Source: Acidobacteriota bacterium (GTDB taxonomy: Bacteria; Acidobacteriota; Terriglobia; UBA7540). Taken from it: a DNA stretch of 64,000 bases. Numbering within the stretch: position 1 is the stretch's first letter; each line of letters starts with the position of its first letter. Shown here piece by piece: positions 23,568-32,018 of the stretch. The position numbers were made by a program, and so were the translations under genes. Where the stretch lies: NCBI GenBank assembly GCA_021817045.1, contig JAKAWG010000009.1, forward strand, positions 1-64,000. The letters run 5' to 3'. The notes under the pieces were generated by a model, which was not told the origin of the DNA, ran no database searches, and saw only the letters and a program-made list of their open reading frames with translations.

Positions 23568-24650
23568 TCAGGCTCTCTGCTCGGCGAATTGCGCCGATTC
23601 GACGTATGTTCCAGCGAAGTAACGGCGGAATCGCAACGCCACGTTCACCAACGTGATCATGACCGGCACCTCCACCAGCGGCCCGATGACGGCGGCAAAC
23701 GCGGCGCCGGAGTGAATCCCAAACACCGCGACGGCCACGGCGATGGCCAGTTCAAAATTGTTGCTTGCCGCCGTGAAGGACAGCGTAGCGGTCTGTTTGT
23801 AGTCGGCACCCAACTTGTGTCCCATCCAAAAGGAGACCAAGAACATGACCAGAAAGTAGATTGCCAGGGGAAGGGCAATGCGTGCCGCGTCCAGCGGCAG
23901 GCGGACGATGGCGCCTCCCTTGAGCGAGAACATGACCACAATCGTGAACAGCAGAGCCAGCAGCGTTACGGGGCTGATGCGCGGAATAAATCTCCGCTCA
24001 TACCATCCCCGGCCGCGCGCCCGGATCAGGGCAAACCGGGTGCTGAGGCCGGCAAGAAACGGGATGCCAAGATAGAAGAAAACGCTCCGGGCGATCTCCC
24101 CCATGGAGATATCGACCACCACGCCTTTTAAGCCAAGCCAGCGCGGCAGGAGCGCAACGAAAATCCAGGCGTAAGCCGAATAGAACAGCACCTGAAACAC
24201 CGAGTTGAACGCTACAAGGCCGGCGGCGTATTCGCTGTCACCCTCTGCCAACTCGTTCCACACAATTACCATGGCAATGCACCGGGCCAGCCCGATGAGA
24301 ATGAGGCCTACCATGTACTCGGGGTAACCGCGCAGGAAAATAATCGCCAGGAGGAACATCAAGATCGGCCCAATCACCCAGTTCTGAACGAGCGAGAGCA
24401 GCAGGACTTTGCCGTTGCGGAAAATCCTGCCCATCTCCTCGTAGCGGACTGTGGCGAGCGGCGGATACATCATCAAAATAAGTCCGGCTGCAATCGGGAT
24501 GGACGTCGTCCCGGCCTGGAAGCGGGTGATGAGGCGAACAAGCCCCGCCCAGTTGCTGCCGAGAACCACTCCGGCAGCCATGGCCAGGAAAATCCAAAGC
24601 GTCAGGTAGCGATCTAAGACGGTGAGCTTGCGCGCCACTGCTTCGGTCAT
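23568..24650 (-). CDS. acr3: Arsenite efflux permease, Acr3 type
   Basis: 360 residues with ten hydrophobic segments of the bile-acid/arsenite (BASS) fold. The family segments [20 protein letters not shown] (with the conserved Cys) and [20 protein letters not shown] are present. It exports arsenite across the inner membrane. GAGGT precedes the ATG. It sits third in the operon after arsR and arsM and is directly followed by arsC. Confidence 0.93.
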   Translation of the reverse strand: MTEAVARKLTVLDRYLTLWIFLAMAAGVVLGSNWAGLVRLITRFQAGTTSIPIAAGLILMMYPPLATVRYEEMGRIFRNGKVLLLSLVQNWVIGPILMFLLAIIFLRGYPEYMVGLILIGLARCIAMVIVWNELAEGDSEYAAGLVAFNSVFQVLFYSAYAWIFVALLPRWLGLKGVVVDISMGEIARSVFFYLGIPFLAGLSTRFALIRARGRGWYERRFIPRISPVTLLALLFTIVVMFSLKGGAIVRLPLDAARIALPLAIYFLVMFLVSFWMGHKLGADYKQTATLSFTAASNNFELAIAVAVAVFGIHSGAAFAAVIGPLVEVPVMITLVNVALRFRRYFAGTYVESAQFAEQRA

Positions 24651-24685
24651 GTAGACCTCGGTGTCGGCTCAGGCTTGTGCAGAGG

Positions 24686-25522
24686 TTACTGTTCTCTTTG
24701 CGGTTTGCTGGCGCGAATGAAAGCGCTCATGAACTTGCCATCAACCAACGGCGCAACGGAGTCCACATCGATCCCCGCGCCCGCAAGCAGTTCACGGGCA
24801 TCCTCAACGCGATAGATCCGGGTAGGTTCGATAACAATCGTTTCGAATCCGGCGGCCGCAAGTTTGGCTCGATACTCCTGCTCTTCCAGCGCCCCCGCCA
24901 CGCAACCGGCCCAAAGTTCTCTGCTTCGGCGAATGTCCGCCGGGACCTCGCCACGCACGACCACGTCGGAAACGGCAAACCGCCCTCCCGGTCTCAGCAC
25001 TCGGAACGCCTCTCGTAACACGCGGTCCTTGTCCGCTGAAAGGTTGATGACGCAGTTTGAAATGATGACATCCACGGACCGGTCGGGAAGCGGGATGTGC
25101 TCGATTTCCCCCTTCAGGAACTCCATGTTGTCAAGGCCGACTTTCCGCTGGTTCTCTCGAGCCAAGGCGAGCATCTCGTCGGTCATATCGAGGCCGTAGG
25201 CTTTGCCCGCCGGGCCCACCCGCTTCGCCGAGAGCAAGACGTCAATCCCTCCGCCTGATCCGAGGTCGAGCACTGTTTCGCCCGGCTTGAGCTCCGCGAG
25301 CGCTGTCGGATTACCGCATCCGAGCGACGCCAGAACCGCTGTGCCGGGAAGTTCGGAAGTCTCCGTCGTGCTGTAGAGAGTGCGGGTGATCGGGTCGGTT
25401 TGCACGATTCCCGAAGCTTTCTTCGAGCCGCAGCACGAACCCTTGGGCTGCCCTTGCAAGACGCGAAGCGCCGCCTGCCCGTACTTTTCTTTGACCGCTT
25501 CCTTCAGGTTTTCAACGCTCAT
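24686..25522 (-). CDS. arsM: Arsenite S-adenosylmethionine methyltransferase
   Basis: 278 residues. The SAM site is TVLDLGSGGGIDVLLSAKRVG. Conserved cysteines that bind As(III) lie in KGSCCGSK near the N-terminus, in IISNCVINL and in LWAGCVAGAL, matching the ArsM pattern. It methylates arsenite to volatile or less retained species. Its ATG overlaps the arsR TGA as ATGA, giving translational coupling to the sensor. Confidence 0.92.
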   Translation of the reverse strand: MSVENLKEAVKEKYGQAALRVLQGQPKGSCCGSKKASGIVQTDPITRTLYSTTETSELPGTAVLASLGCGNPTALAELKPGETVLDLGSGGGIDVLLSAKRVGPAGKAYGLDMTDEMLALARENQRKVGLDNMEFLKGEIEHIPLPDRSVDVIISNCVINLSADKDRVLREAFRVLRPGGRFAVSDVVVRGEVPADIRRSRELWAGCVAGALEEQEYRAKLAAAGFETIVIEPTRIYRVEDARELLAGAGIDVDSVAPLVDGKFMSAFIRASKPQREQ

Positions 25523-25899
25523 CGGTGGTTCCTTTTCTGGCGTTTACTTAACGCCTGCCGCCTCGAGATACAGTTGTCGGGTCCGATGGCCTGGCTGCGG
25601 GCGCAACACTCTGCGTAGAGGAAATTCATAAGGTCTTGGAGCGAATCCGTATTTGCCGTGTACCTGAGGAACGTTCCCTCACGCCGCACCCGTACCAGTT
25701 CTTCATTCTTGAGCTTATCGAGATGGTGCGAAAGCGTGGATGCGGGAATTTGCAACTCGTCCTGGATTTCGCCGGCTACCAGTCCCTGGGGATGGGCAGT
25801 CATCAAAAGCCGCACGATGCTCAGCCGAGGTTCTGCACCCATGGCGGCAAACATATCCGCGTAACGTGCCACCTGCCCGGTCTGCTTCCGCGTCACCAT
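25519..25899 (-). CDS. arsR: ArsR-family arsenite-responsive repressor
   Basis: 126 residues with a winged helix-turn-helix (GEIQDELQIPASTLSHHLDKLKNEELVRVRREGTFLRY). The arsenic-sensing cysteines are probably the C-terminal pair in YAECCARSQAIGPDNC, because the classical CVC motif in the recognition helix is absent. It heads the operon arsR-arsM-acr3-arsC. A 7-base dyad overlaps its own start codon, consistent with autorepression. Confidence 0.9.
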   Translation of the reverse strand: MVTRKQTGQVARYADMFAAMGAEPRLSIVRLLMTAHPQGLVAGEIQDELQIPASTLSHHLDKLKNEELVRVRREGTFLRYTANTDSLQDLMNFLYAECCARSQAIGPDNCISRRQALSKRQKRNHR

Positions 25900-25921
25900 A
25901 TTTCCATGATACGAGAAATAT
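25898..25921. promoter_or_regulatory. Candidate ArsR operator
   Basis: ATATTTC (25898-25904) and GAAATAT (25915-25921) are perfect inverted arms ten bases apart, covering the arsR start codon. Size and AT-rich arms fit an ArsR/SmtB dyad. Confidence 0.5.
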
Positions 25922-26008
25922 CGATAAGTGCAAGGGCGTTACCGGAAAGCTGGCGGTGGGTAACGTCAAGTGAGGACGCAAAAGGTTCGGCCGTAGACCT
26001 CCATCCGG

Positions 26009-26569
26009 CTACCACGAGGACGCGGAGGCGTGCTGGGATGTGCCGTTGGGAGGCCAGTGGAGGAGTGCACTCACGAATTCACCCATGCTAGGGGCGTTCC
26101 AGTCCGAGGCGCCGATCACTTTGTCCGCGAGGCGGCCGCTGCGGTCAAAGATGTACGTTTCGGGAAATTTGTATGTACCCCAGCGGGAGGCGAGGGCCTG
26201 GTGGGGGTCACGGAGCACCGGGTAAGTGATTCCGTAGGCGGCGATGAACTTTTTCAGCGCCGGCAAGTTCTGATCCACGCTGACGCCGAGGACTTCGACA
26301 CCTGCCGGTTTCATGCGCTTCGAGAATTTCTCAAGACTCGGCGTCTCTTCCACGCACGGCGGGCACCACGTGGCCCAGAAATTGACCATCAGGATGCGGC
26401 CGCCGCCGGTACGAAACGAAAAGGCAGACGAATCTACCGTTGGCAAAGTGACCGGGCCTGGTCGCTCCCCTGTTCGTAGCGGGCTCGATACGTGGGGCCA
26501 GACGAAAAATATAAAGGCACCAAGGATCACGGCGGCAGCGGCAAGCGAAGCGATGGCGAGTTTGCTCAT
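26009..26569 (-). CDS. TlpA/ResA-like thiol-disulfide oxidoreductase, membrane-anchored
   Basis: 186 residues. An N-terminal membrane anchor (IASLAAAAVILGAFIFFVWP) puts a thioredoxin domain in the periplasm. The active site is WCPPC in NFWATWCPPCVEETPSLEKF, with the cis-Pro loop KFPETYIF. Members reduce cytochrome-c-type or copper-site cysteines. It follows the ars genes by 109 bases on the opposite side of the arsR promoter, so it is separately transcribed. Confidence 0.87.
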   Translation of the reverse strand: MSKLAIASLAAAAVILGAFIFFVWPHVSSPLRTGERPGPVTLPTVDSSAFSFRTGGGRILMVNFWATWCPPCVEETPSLEKFSKRMKPAGVEVLGVSVDQNLPALKKFIAAYGITYPVLRDPHQALASRWGTYKFPETYIFDRSGRLADKVIGASDWNAPSMGEFVSALLHWPPNGTSQHASASSW

Positions 26570-26675
26570 TTCTTTATTTCTTGATTATACTGGCAACGAA
26601 GCTTGGCTTGCACATCCTTCTGCACCTCCAGGCCGAAGTGAGAACGGCGGTAGCGGAAGGTAGAATGTATTGCGA

Positions 26676-27725
26676 ATGGACAACTTTCGCGCGCCGGCTG
26701 TTTCAGCCATCGTACCAGCCCGCAACGAGGCGTTAAACATTGAGTGTTCCGTGCGCTCTCTTGCCGCGCAGGCAGACATCAAGGAAATCATCGTTGTGGA
26801 TGACAGCTCCGAAGACGGAACAGACGTAGTTTTGGAGCATCTCAAGGTCCCCGCGCTTCATGTTATTCGCCATGACTTCTTGCCGGACGGGTGGATGGGC
26901 AAGACTTACGCCGCGGCGGAAGGAGCGGCTCGCGCGCGGTCCGAGTGGCTGCTGTTCACCGATGCGGATACGGAACACCTGCCGGGAAGCCTGAGCACGC
27001 TGCTCGCTCGGGCGATCGAAGAGAAGGTGGATTTACTCTCTATTTCGCCAGGCCAACGCGTGCCGACGTGGTGGGAAAAGGCTGTCATTCCGCTTATTTA
27101 CACACAACTGGCCCGGGCTTATCCCTTCGATGAGGTAAGCGATCCGGCTTTTTCGGCTGCTGCCGCCAACGGGCAGTACATCCTGATTCGCCGGCTCGCA
27201 TACGAACAAGTTGGGGGTCACCGGGCGGTGCGAAACGAAGTGCTGGAGGACGTCGCGTTGGCACGGAGAGTGAAAGCATCGGGCGGAAAGATTTTGTTCC
27301 TTCCCGGTGCCGCGTGGGCGGCAACGCGCATGTACTGTGCTTTTCCAGAGATGTGGCAAGGGTGGACAAAGAATCTGTTTTTGCTTTATGGCGGCACAGT
27401 GAAAATCATGCGCGCAGCCGCGGGACTGGCTGCCGAATGGCTGGCCGGTGTGCTTTTGATTGTGTTTGCGCTTGCCGCCGCGGGCGGGCCGCGAGTGACG
27501 GTGATCGATGGCGCAGTTGGCCTGCTGCTGGCGGTTGTCATCTGGCGCTTCAGTGTCTATCGCGCCAACCTCCACGCCTCAGGATTTTCCGCCGGCCTCT
27601 TTAAATACTTCTGGTTGGGGGCTCCGATTCTGGTCTTGTTGCTTTTCAATTCGCTCCGAGCGTACCGCCTGGGTGGCGCTGTGCAATGGAAGGGAAGAAC
27701 CTATTCGGTGAGGGAAGTGCTGTGA
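26676..27725 (+). CDS. Membrane-associated family-2 glycosyltransferase
   Basis: 349 residues from the ATG at 26676; a TTG two codons earlier is less likely. The GT-A fold has VSAIVPARNEALNIE, VVDDSSEDGT, the DxD motif (LFTDADTEH) and an ED segment (NEVLEDVALARRVK). Three or so C-terminal hydrophobic segments anchor it to the membrane. The layout is close to glycosyltransferases that act on carotenoid or lipid acceptors. Its stop overlaps the start of the first PTPS gene (GTGA), so it belongs to the pterin operon, which is unexpected for a membrane GT2. Confidence 0.82.
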   Translation: MDNFRAPAVSAIVPARNEALNIECSVRSLAAQADIKEIIVVDDSSEDGTDVVLEHLKVPALHVIRHDFLPDGWMGKTYAAAEGAARARSEWLLFTDADTEHLPGSLSTLLARAIEEKVDLLSISPGQRVPTWWEKAVIPLIYTQLARAYPFDEVSDPAFSAAAANGQYILIRRLAYEQVGGHRAVRNEVLEDVALARRVKASGGKILFLPGAAWAATRMYCAFPEMWQGWTKNLFLLYGGTVKIMRAAAGLAAEWLAGVLLIVFALAAAGGPRVTVIDGAVGLLLAVVIWRFSVYRANLHASGFSAGLFKYFWLGAPILVLLLFNSLRAYRLGGAVQWKGRTYSVREVL

Positions 27726-28129
27726 TTTATGTGACTCGCCGCGCGGAGTTTTCCGCATCGCACTATTACCACAATCCCTCCTTCACTGCGGAAGAGAACC
27801 GGCGGGTTTTCGGCAAGTGCAACAACCCGCACGGCCACGGTCACAATTACACACTCGAAGTTACCGTTGGCGGCGAGATCGATCCGGCGACGGGTATGGT
27901 GCTGAACATCACGGAGCTGAAGAGAATCATCGAGTCGGAAGTCCTCGATCTGATGGACCACAAGTTCCTGAACAAGGAGCTCCTCGTCTTCGCGGAACGT
28001 ATTCCCACGACGGAAAACATTGCCGTCGAAATCTGGCGGCTCCTTGCTCCCAAGCTGACGTTTGGAAAGCTCCACCGCGTGCGCCTCTATGAGACTCCGG
28101 ATCTTTACGTGGACTACTTTGGGGAATGA
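27722..28129 (+). CDS. 6-pyruvoyl-tetrahydropterin synthase / QueD family protein, first copy
   Basis: 135 residues from a GTG overlapping the glycosyltransferase stop; GGGAAG precedes it. The three zinc His are in FSASHYYH and NPHGHGHNY, the catalytic Cys is in FGKCN, and the Asp/His pair is in LMDHKFLN. The family acts on dihydroneopterin triphosphate, giving either 6-carboxy-tetrahydropterin for queuosine or 6-pyruvoyl-tetrahydropterin. All catalytic residues are intact. It is followed by a paralogue with an ATGA overlap and then by folE, the enzyme that makes its substrate. Confidence 0.9.
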   Translation: MIYVTRRAEFSASHYYHNPSFTAEENRRVFGKCNNPHGHGHNYTLEVTVGGEIDPATGMVLNITELKRIIESEVLDLMDHKFLNKELLVFAERIPTTENIAVEIWRLLAPKLTFGKLHRVRLYETPDLYVDYFGE

Positions 28130-28554
28130 CGCTCTACCTCACTCGCCGCTACCGGTTTTCTGCATCCCACCGCCTTCATAGTGGTGCGCTGACCGAGGAA
28201 GAGAACGCCAGGATCTTTGGCAAGTGCAATAGCCCTTACGGACACGGCCACAATTACGCGCTGGAAGTGACGGTGGCCGGGCCGGTGGATCCGGCCACGG
28301 GAATGGTGTTCGACCTCGCTAGGCTTGACAGCCTTGTGCGCGAGCAGGTTTTGGACACGCTCGACCACACTCATCTGAACCTGGACGTGGAAGCTTTCCA
28401 GCGTACACCGCCGACTACGGAAAACCTGTGCGTTGAGATTTACAGAATGCTGGCCGAACCCTGGCGTCGGTTTGCCGTTGGGTCTTCGGCGCGGCTCAAG
28501 AAGGTGCGGCTGGAGGAGACGAGTTCGAATTATTTTGAGTGCGAGGAGCCGTGA
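28126..28554 (+). CDS. 6-pyruvoyl-tetrahydropterin synthase / QueD family protein, second copy
   Basis: 142 residues, a tandem paralogue of the preceding gene. It keeps the zinc His ([17 protein letters not shown]), the Cys (FGKCN) and the Asp/His pair (TLDHTHLN), but its C-terminus differs ([16 protein letters not shown]). Both copies look active, so they may make different pterins or form a hetero-oligomer. The ATG overlaps the previous stop, and its own stop overlaps the folE GTG. Confidence 0.9.
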   Translation: MTLYLTRRYRFSASHRLHSGALTEEENARIFGKCNSPYGHGHNYALEVTVAGPVDPATGMVFDLARLDSLVREQVLDTLDHTHLNLDVEAFQRTPPTTENLCVEIYRMLAEPWRRFAVGSSARLKKVRLEETSSNYFECEEP

Positions 28555-29150
28555 AAGAATTGAAGATCGAAGAGACTAAGGCAGCGCGTGCCGCGGACTC
28601 GATGGAACAGGCGGTACGCGAGATCATTGGACTGTTGGGCGAAGACATCGGCCGGCAGGGCCTTATGAGGACACCTCGCCGCGTCGCTCAGACGCTGCGC
28701 GCCCTGACGCGGGGCTATCACCAGGATGTGGACGAAATCCTGAACGACGCGCTGTTTGAGGTGCCGTACGACGAGATGGTCATCGTGAAAGACATCGAGA
28801 TTTTCAGCCTGTGCGAGCATCACCTGCTGCCGTTCTTCGGCCGTTGCCACGTGGCTTACATTCCGGACAAGAAGGTGATCGGCCTCAGCAAAATTCCTCG
28901 CCTCGTCGATGTTTTTGCGCACCGACTGCAAATCCAGGAGCGGCTTACCAATCAGATCGCCGCAACGATTATGGACAAAATCCGTCCGGTCGGCGTGGGC
29001 GTGGTGATTGAAGCACGCCATCTGTGCATGATTATGCGGGGGGTCGAGAAACAGAATTCGGTGGCGGTTACCTCCGCCATGCTTGGAGCCTTCCGCGATG
29101 AAGAGCGCACGCGCGCCGAATTCCTGCGGCTCGTCCGCGAACAGCACTGA
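28551..29150 (+). CDS. folE: GTP cyclohydrolase I
   Basis: 199 residues from the GTG at 28551, which overlaps the previous stop and has GAGGAG six bases upstream; a GTG at 28539 is also in frame. The zinc ligands are Cys and His in [10 protein letters not shown] and Cys in [20 protein letters not shown] and QERLTNQIA are also typical. It converts GTP to 7,8-dihydroneopterin triphosphate, the substrate of the two PTPS-family enzymes encoded just upstream. It is last in the operon and followed by a strong hairpin. Confidence 0.95.
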   Translation: MKELKIEETKAARAADSMEQAVREIIGLLGEDIGRQGLMRTPRRVAQTLRALTRGYHQDVDEILNDALFEVPYDEMVIVKDIEIFSLCEHHLLPFFGRCHVAYIPDKKVIGLSKIPRLVDVFAHRLQIQERLTNQIAATIMDKIRPVGVGVVIEARHLCMIMRGVEKQNSVAVTSAMLGAFRDEERTRAEFLRLVREQH

Positions 29151-29152
29151 AA

Positions 29153-29189
29153 AAGCAAAGGGCGCGGCTACGAGCCGCGCCCTTTGCTT
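29153..29189. terminator. Bidirectional terminator between folE and the radical SAM gene
   Basis: AAGCAAAGGGCGCGGC pairs perfectly with its complement across TACGA, a 16-bp stem. The minus-strand side is followed by several T, giving a good intrinsic terminator for the radical SAM gene; the plus-strand side has a shorter T tail. Confidence 0.8.
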
Positions 29190-29219
29190 GTGTACGGACG
29201 GTTTTCCCCCGAGTCCACT

Positions 29220-31310
29220 CTAAACAGGAACCTTTTCCTCCTCTGCCTGCGGGGTCGGTTTTGCTGCCCCGCCAATGTGCACGAGTTGTGCCGAGGGTTT
29301 CTTAAGAACGATCTCCTCGTACATCTCGCGCACCTGCTGTGCCTCCCATGCTGCCTTACGGCGCTGGCGATCTTCCTCGGCGGCGGTCAGGGGTACGTCA
29401 TGATCGCGCTGCCGCACGCGAGCGGCGTCTTCCGGATCAACGTGCAACGAGTGCTCGTAGTTTTCCAGATTGACGCTCTTACCGCGAGCGTAAATCTCGT
29501 GCTTGCCGTGTGCACGGTACCACTCAGCCACCGTGGCGTTCTTGTGCATGTTCTCGATAATCTTCCGCCAGCCGATGCCGGTGTTATAGGCGCAGAAGGA
29601 GATTTCACCCTGCTGCGTCGCGTAAGGGATGATGCACATCTCCGTCCGGCGGAAATCGTAATTGAACAAGTCTTGGAACCACATGCCGGCAATGAAGAGG
29701 AAGTTCCAGGGGTCCTGCCGTCGCTTGATGGTGTCTTCGAGCGTGCGATCCGACCCTGAGTTTCCGTAAACCTTCTTCGTCTTCGCCTCGCCGCGCAAGG
29801 CGAATGATTTGTCGAACTTCTTAAGGATATCTACCAATGCCAGGCTAGGTGGGCCGGCCATCGGCTTGTAACTCTTGAGCAGAGCCAGCCCCATCATAAT
29901 GTTGGAAAACCACTTGCCCCGAGCCGTGTCCGTTATCCACCGCACGTCGCGGATGAGCCCTGGCACATCGAGGAACTGGGGCACTGGCGCCCACTCCCCG
30001 CTTTCCTTGTTGATCATCAATGCGGTGCCGATGCCGCAGTTGGGGTGGCAACTGCAGCTCACCTGTCCCCACTGGGTTTCCGGACCGTGTACGAGGTCCG
30101 CGAAATCCGCGAAAGTGCTAAAGAGAGACAGCGGGAACCAGTCGCGCGTCGGCTCTGTGATGCCGAGTTGCTCTTTGACGTCCTTGGCCATGTGAGACAG
30201 CGTGTAGCGCTGCCGCGCCCGGCGCTCGGGGGTGATATCCTCATCACGGCCGGTAAAGGAAACGGGCTGGAAGGCGATAAAAGCGATCTTCTTGGGATTC
30301 TCGCGCGCGAATTTGATAATAGGACCGACTTGGTCGTTGTTGACGCCGTTCACGAGCGTCGTGACCAGAATGATGTCAATGCCAGCCGCGTGCATGTTGT
30401 CGATGGCTTTTAGCTTGACGTCGAACAGATTGCCCACTTTGCGATGGCTGTTCGCGTCGTTGCCGATGCCGTCAAACTGGAGATAGGCGTAGCGGAGGCC
30501 AGCCTCGAAGGCGCGCCGGGAGAATTCCTTGCTCTTCGCAAATTCGATGCCGTTGGTCGCTGCCTGCACGCTGTTGTAACCAATCTTACGGGCGTAGCGG
30601 CACGCGTCAATAAAGTACGGCGACATTGTTGGCTCGCCGCCCGAAAACTGCACGGACATCTGGCGGCGCGGCTTGATCTTAAGCGCATTGTCCAGAATCT
30701 CGGTAATATCTTCCCAGGTCAGCTCATGAACAAACCCCACCTGGTTGGCGTCCATGAAACAGGGGTCGCACATCATGTTGCAGCGGTTCGTCAGGTCTAC
30801 GGTCAGCACCGAGCCGCGGCCATGTCGAATGGTGCTCGACCCATGGTTATGAAGGTCCTTATCGTTGTGAGCGCGAATGTCGCGGCCAGGAAAGTTCTTC
30901 TCGATCCACGCCAGGAAGTTCACGTCGATCGCCATCATGTCTTCGTAATGGCCGTGGATGGGGCAGTCTTTCACCATCCACACTTGCCCGTCGCGCTCGA
31001 TGATCTGTGCCTTGATTTCCCCCACCTTCTCGCGGACCAGCGTGTTGACATCCTGCTCGCCGCTAATGATTCTCTCACGAGCCTCTTTCACACAATCCGG
31101 GCAGAGCGAATCGGTTTCGCGCGGCCAGCCGAGGTGCGGCATCGTCTTTTGCCACGACTTCAAGATGGGTTTGTCCGACCATTTGGGGGTAAAGCTCGGG
31201 CCGGGGCGGTGCTTGTTGAAAAACTGAACGGTATTAAATGCGGCCCCCGCAACACTGCATACCGCGCTGTCAATATACTTCATCAGTCGCTGACCTCTGA
31301 CCCTTGGCAT
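29220..31310 (-). CDS. Radical SAM protein of the COG1964/MJ0619 type, related to tetraether lipid synthase (Tes)
   Basis: 696 residues. The N-terminal metal-binding part has SLCPDCVKEARERI then VWMVKDCPIHGHYED, the Cys-pair and C-x-x-HG signature of this family. The radical SAM core (about 165-400) has CNMMCDPCF (Cx3Cx2C) and FSGGEPTMSPYF. Extra cysteines lie in SCSCHPNCG and in EMCIIPYATQQGEISFCAYN, where the family binds auxiliary clusters. Archaeal members join lipid tails to make tetraethers; MJ0619 was earlier linked to pterin methylation. Acidobacteria make membrane-spanning lipids, so a lipid-coupling role is a reasonable inference, not a proof. AGGAGG lies ten bases before the ATG. 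It is the last gene of the minus-strand cluster. Confidence 0.8.
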   Translation of the reverse strand: MPRVRGQRLMKYIDSAVCSVAGAAFNTVQFFNKHRPGPSFTPKWSDKPILKSWQKTMPHLGWPRETDSLCPDCVKEARERIISGEQDVNTLVREKVGEIKAQIIERDGQVWMVKDCPIHGHYEDMMAIDVNFLAWIEKNFPGRDIRAHNDKDLHNHGSSTIRHGRGSVLTVDLTNRCNMMCDPCFMDANQVGFVHELTWEDITEILDNALKIKPRRQMSVQFSGGEPTMSPYFIDACRYARKIGYNSVQAATNGIEFAKSKEFSRRAFEAGLRYAYLQFDGIGNDANSHRKVGNLFDVKLKAIDNMHAAGIDIILVTTLVNGVNNDQVGPIIKFARENPKKIAFIAFQPVSFTGRDEDITPERRARQRYTLSHMAKDVKEQLGITEPTRDWFPLSLFSTFADFADLVHGPETQWGQVSCSCHPNCGIGTALMINKESGEWAPVPQFLDVPGLIRDVRWITDTARGKWFSNIMMGLALLKSYKPMAGPPSLALVDILKKFDKSFALRGEAKTKKVYGNSGSDRTLEDTIKRRQDPWNFLFIAGMWFQDLFNYDFRRTEMCIIPYATQQGEISFCAYNTGIGWRKIIENMHKNATVAEWYRAHGKHEIYARGKSVNLENYEHSLHVDPEDAARVRQRDHDVPLTAAEEDRQRRKAAWEAQQVREMYEEIVLKKPSAQLVHIGGAAKPTPQAEEEKVPV

Positions 31311-31713
31311 AGAACCTTAACCTCCTGGTTTAGTTGTGTTTCGCGATCACCGTACCGGCGCTGTACTACCGCCGGCATTTCGGCGCTCATAGAGCGCTGC
31401 TACAGCGGTCATCCTGCGTCCTGCTGCGGATCGCTAATTTAAACAAACTCTAATGCGCCAGCCTATCACAAGCCGTTGATTTCGCCTAACTTTTCGCTCT
31501 TCTGCTGCCCGCTGGCTTTACCTGCTCCTCCGATGCCCAGCTTAGAAGGGCACGCCGCCACCGTTAATTAAATAACGTTAAACGGCCATTTTATAGGGTC
31601 GGATGGCGCCCCAAATGCCGCGAATGGCACGGCGCCAATTCGCTCAAATCCAACCAAGAAGCTGCTCCAAATCTGGCTCGTGTTCACCGGAACACTTCCG
31701 AAAAGCATTGACG
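31311..31713. other. 403-base spacer before the radical SAM gene
   Basis: No gene seen. It contains the hairpin repeat at 31359-31407 and must supply the leader of the radical SAM gene, whose ribosome site is at its edge. Confidence 0.4.
31359..31407. repeat. REP-like hairpin with CGCTGTA/TACAGCG arms
   Basis: The outer arms are perfect over seven bases. Inside, GCGCTC-ATA-GAGCGC forms a second perfect hairpin (31383-31397). The arms resemble those of the element inside rlmB. Confidence 0.6.
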
Positions 31714-31980
31714 TTAGGCCTGCGCTGTTGGCAGAAACGGTTGAAGTTCGCGGTCCAGTTCTGCACGGTCTACCGATTCGCCCGCGTTCAACCGCTCGAT
31801 GATCTGCTGGATTCTCAGCTTAGCTTCCTCTTTGCCGTAACTGCGAATGAACCCATCGTAAAAGTGCTCGCCTGCCATGGCGCGGCTGATCTCGAACTCG
31901 CGGTCGTGCTCCTGGAGTTCAGTGAAATAGACCACCTTGTAGCGGCCGTTGTAAGCGGCCTCTCTATAAATTTCGAACAT
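31714..31980 (-). CDS. Small protein of unknown function next to the activase gene
   Basis: 88 residues from the ATG at 31980 (MFEIYREAAYNGRYKVVYFTELQEHDREFEIS); a TTG 18 bases upstream is also open. It is charged, rich in aromatic residues in the first half, and helical in the second (EEAKLRIQQIIERLNAGE). There is no signal or membrane segment and I recognise no family. It begins 38 bases after the activase stop on the same strand, so it is probably co-expressed with it. Confidence 0.6.
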   Translation of the reverse strand: MFEIYREAAYNGRYKVVYFTELQEHDREFEISRAMAGEHFYDGFIRSYGKEEAKLRIQQIIERLNAGESVDRAELDRELQPFLPTAQA

Positions 31981-32018
31981 GATTTTATCGGCTTCCAAGG
32001 CTATTCACCAACCTTTTA

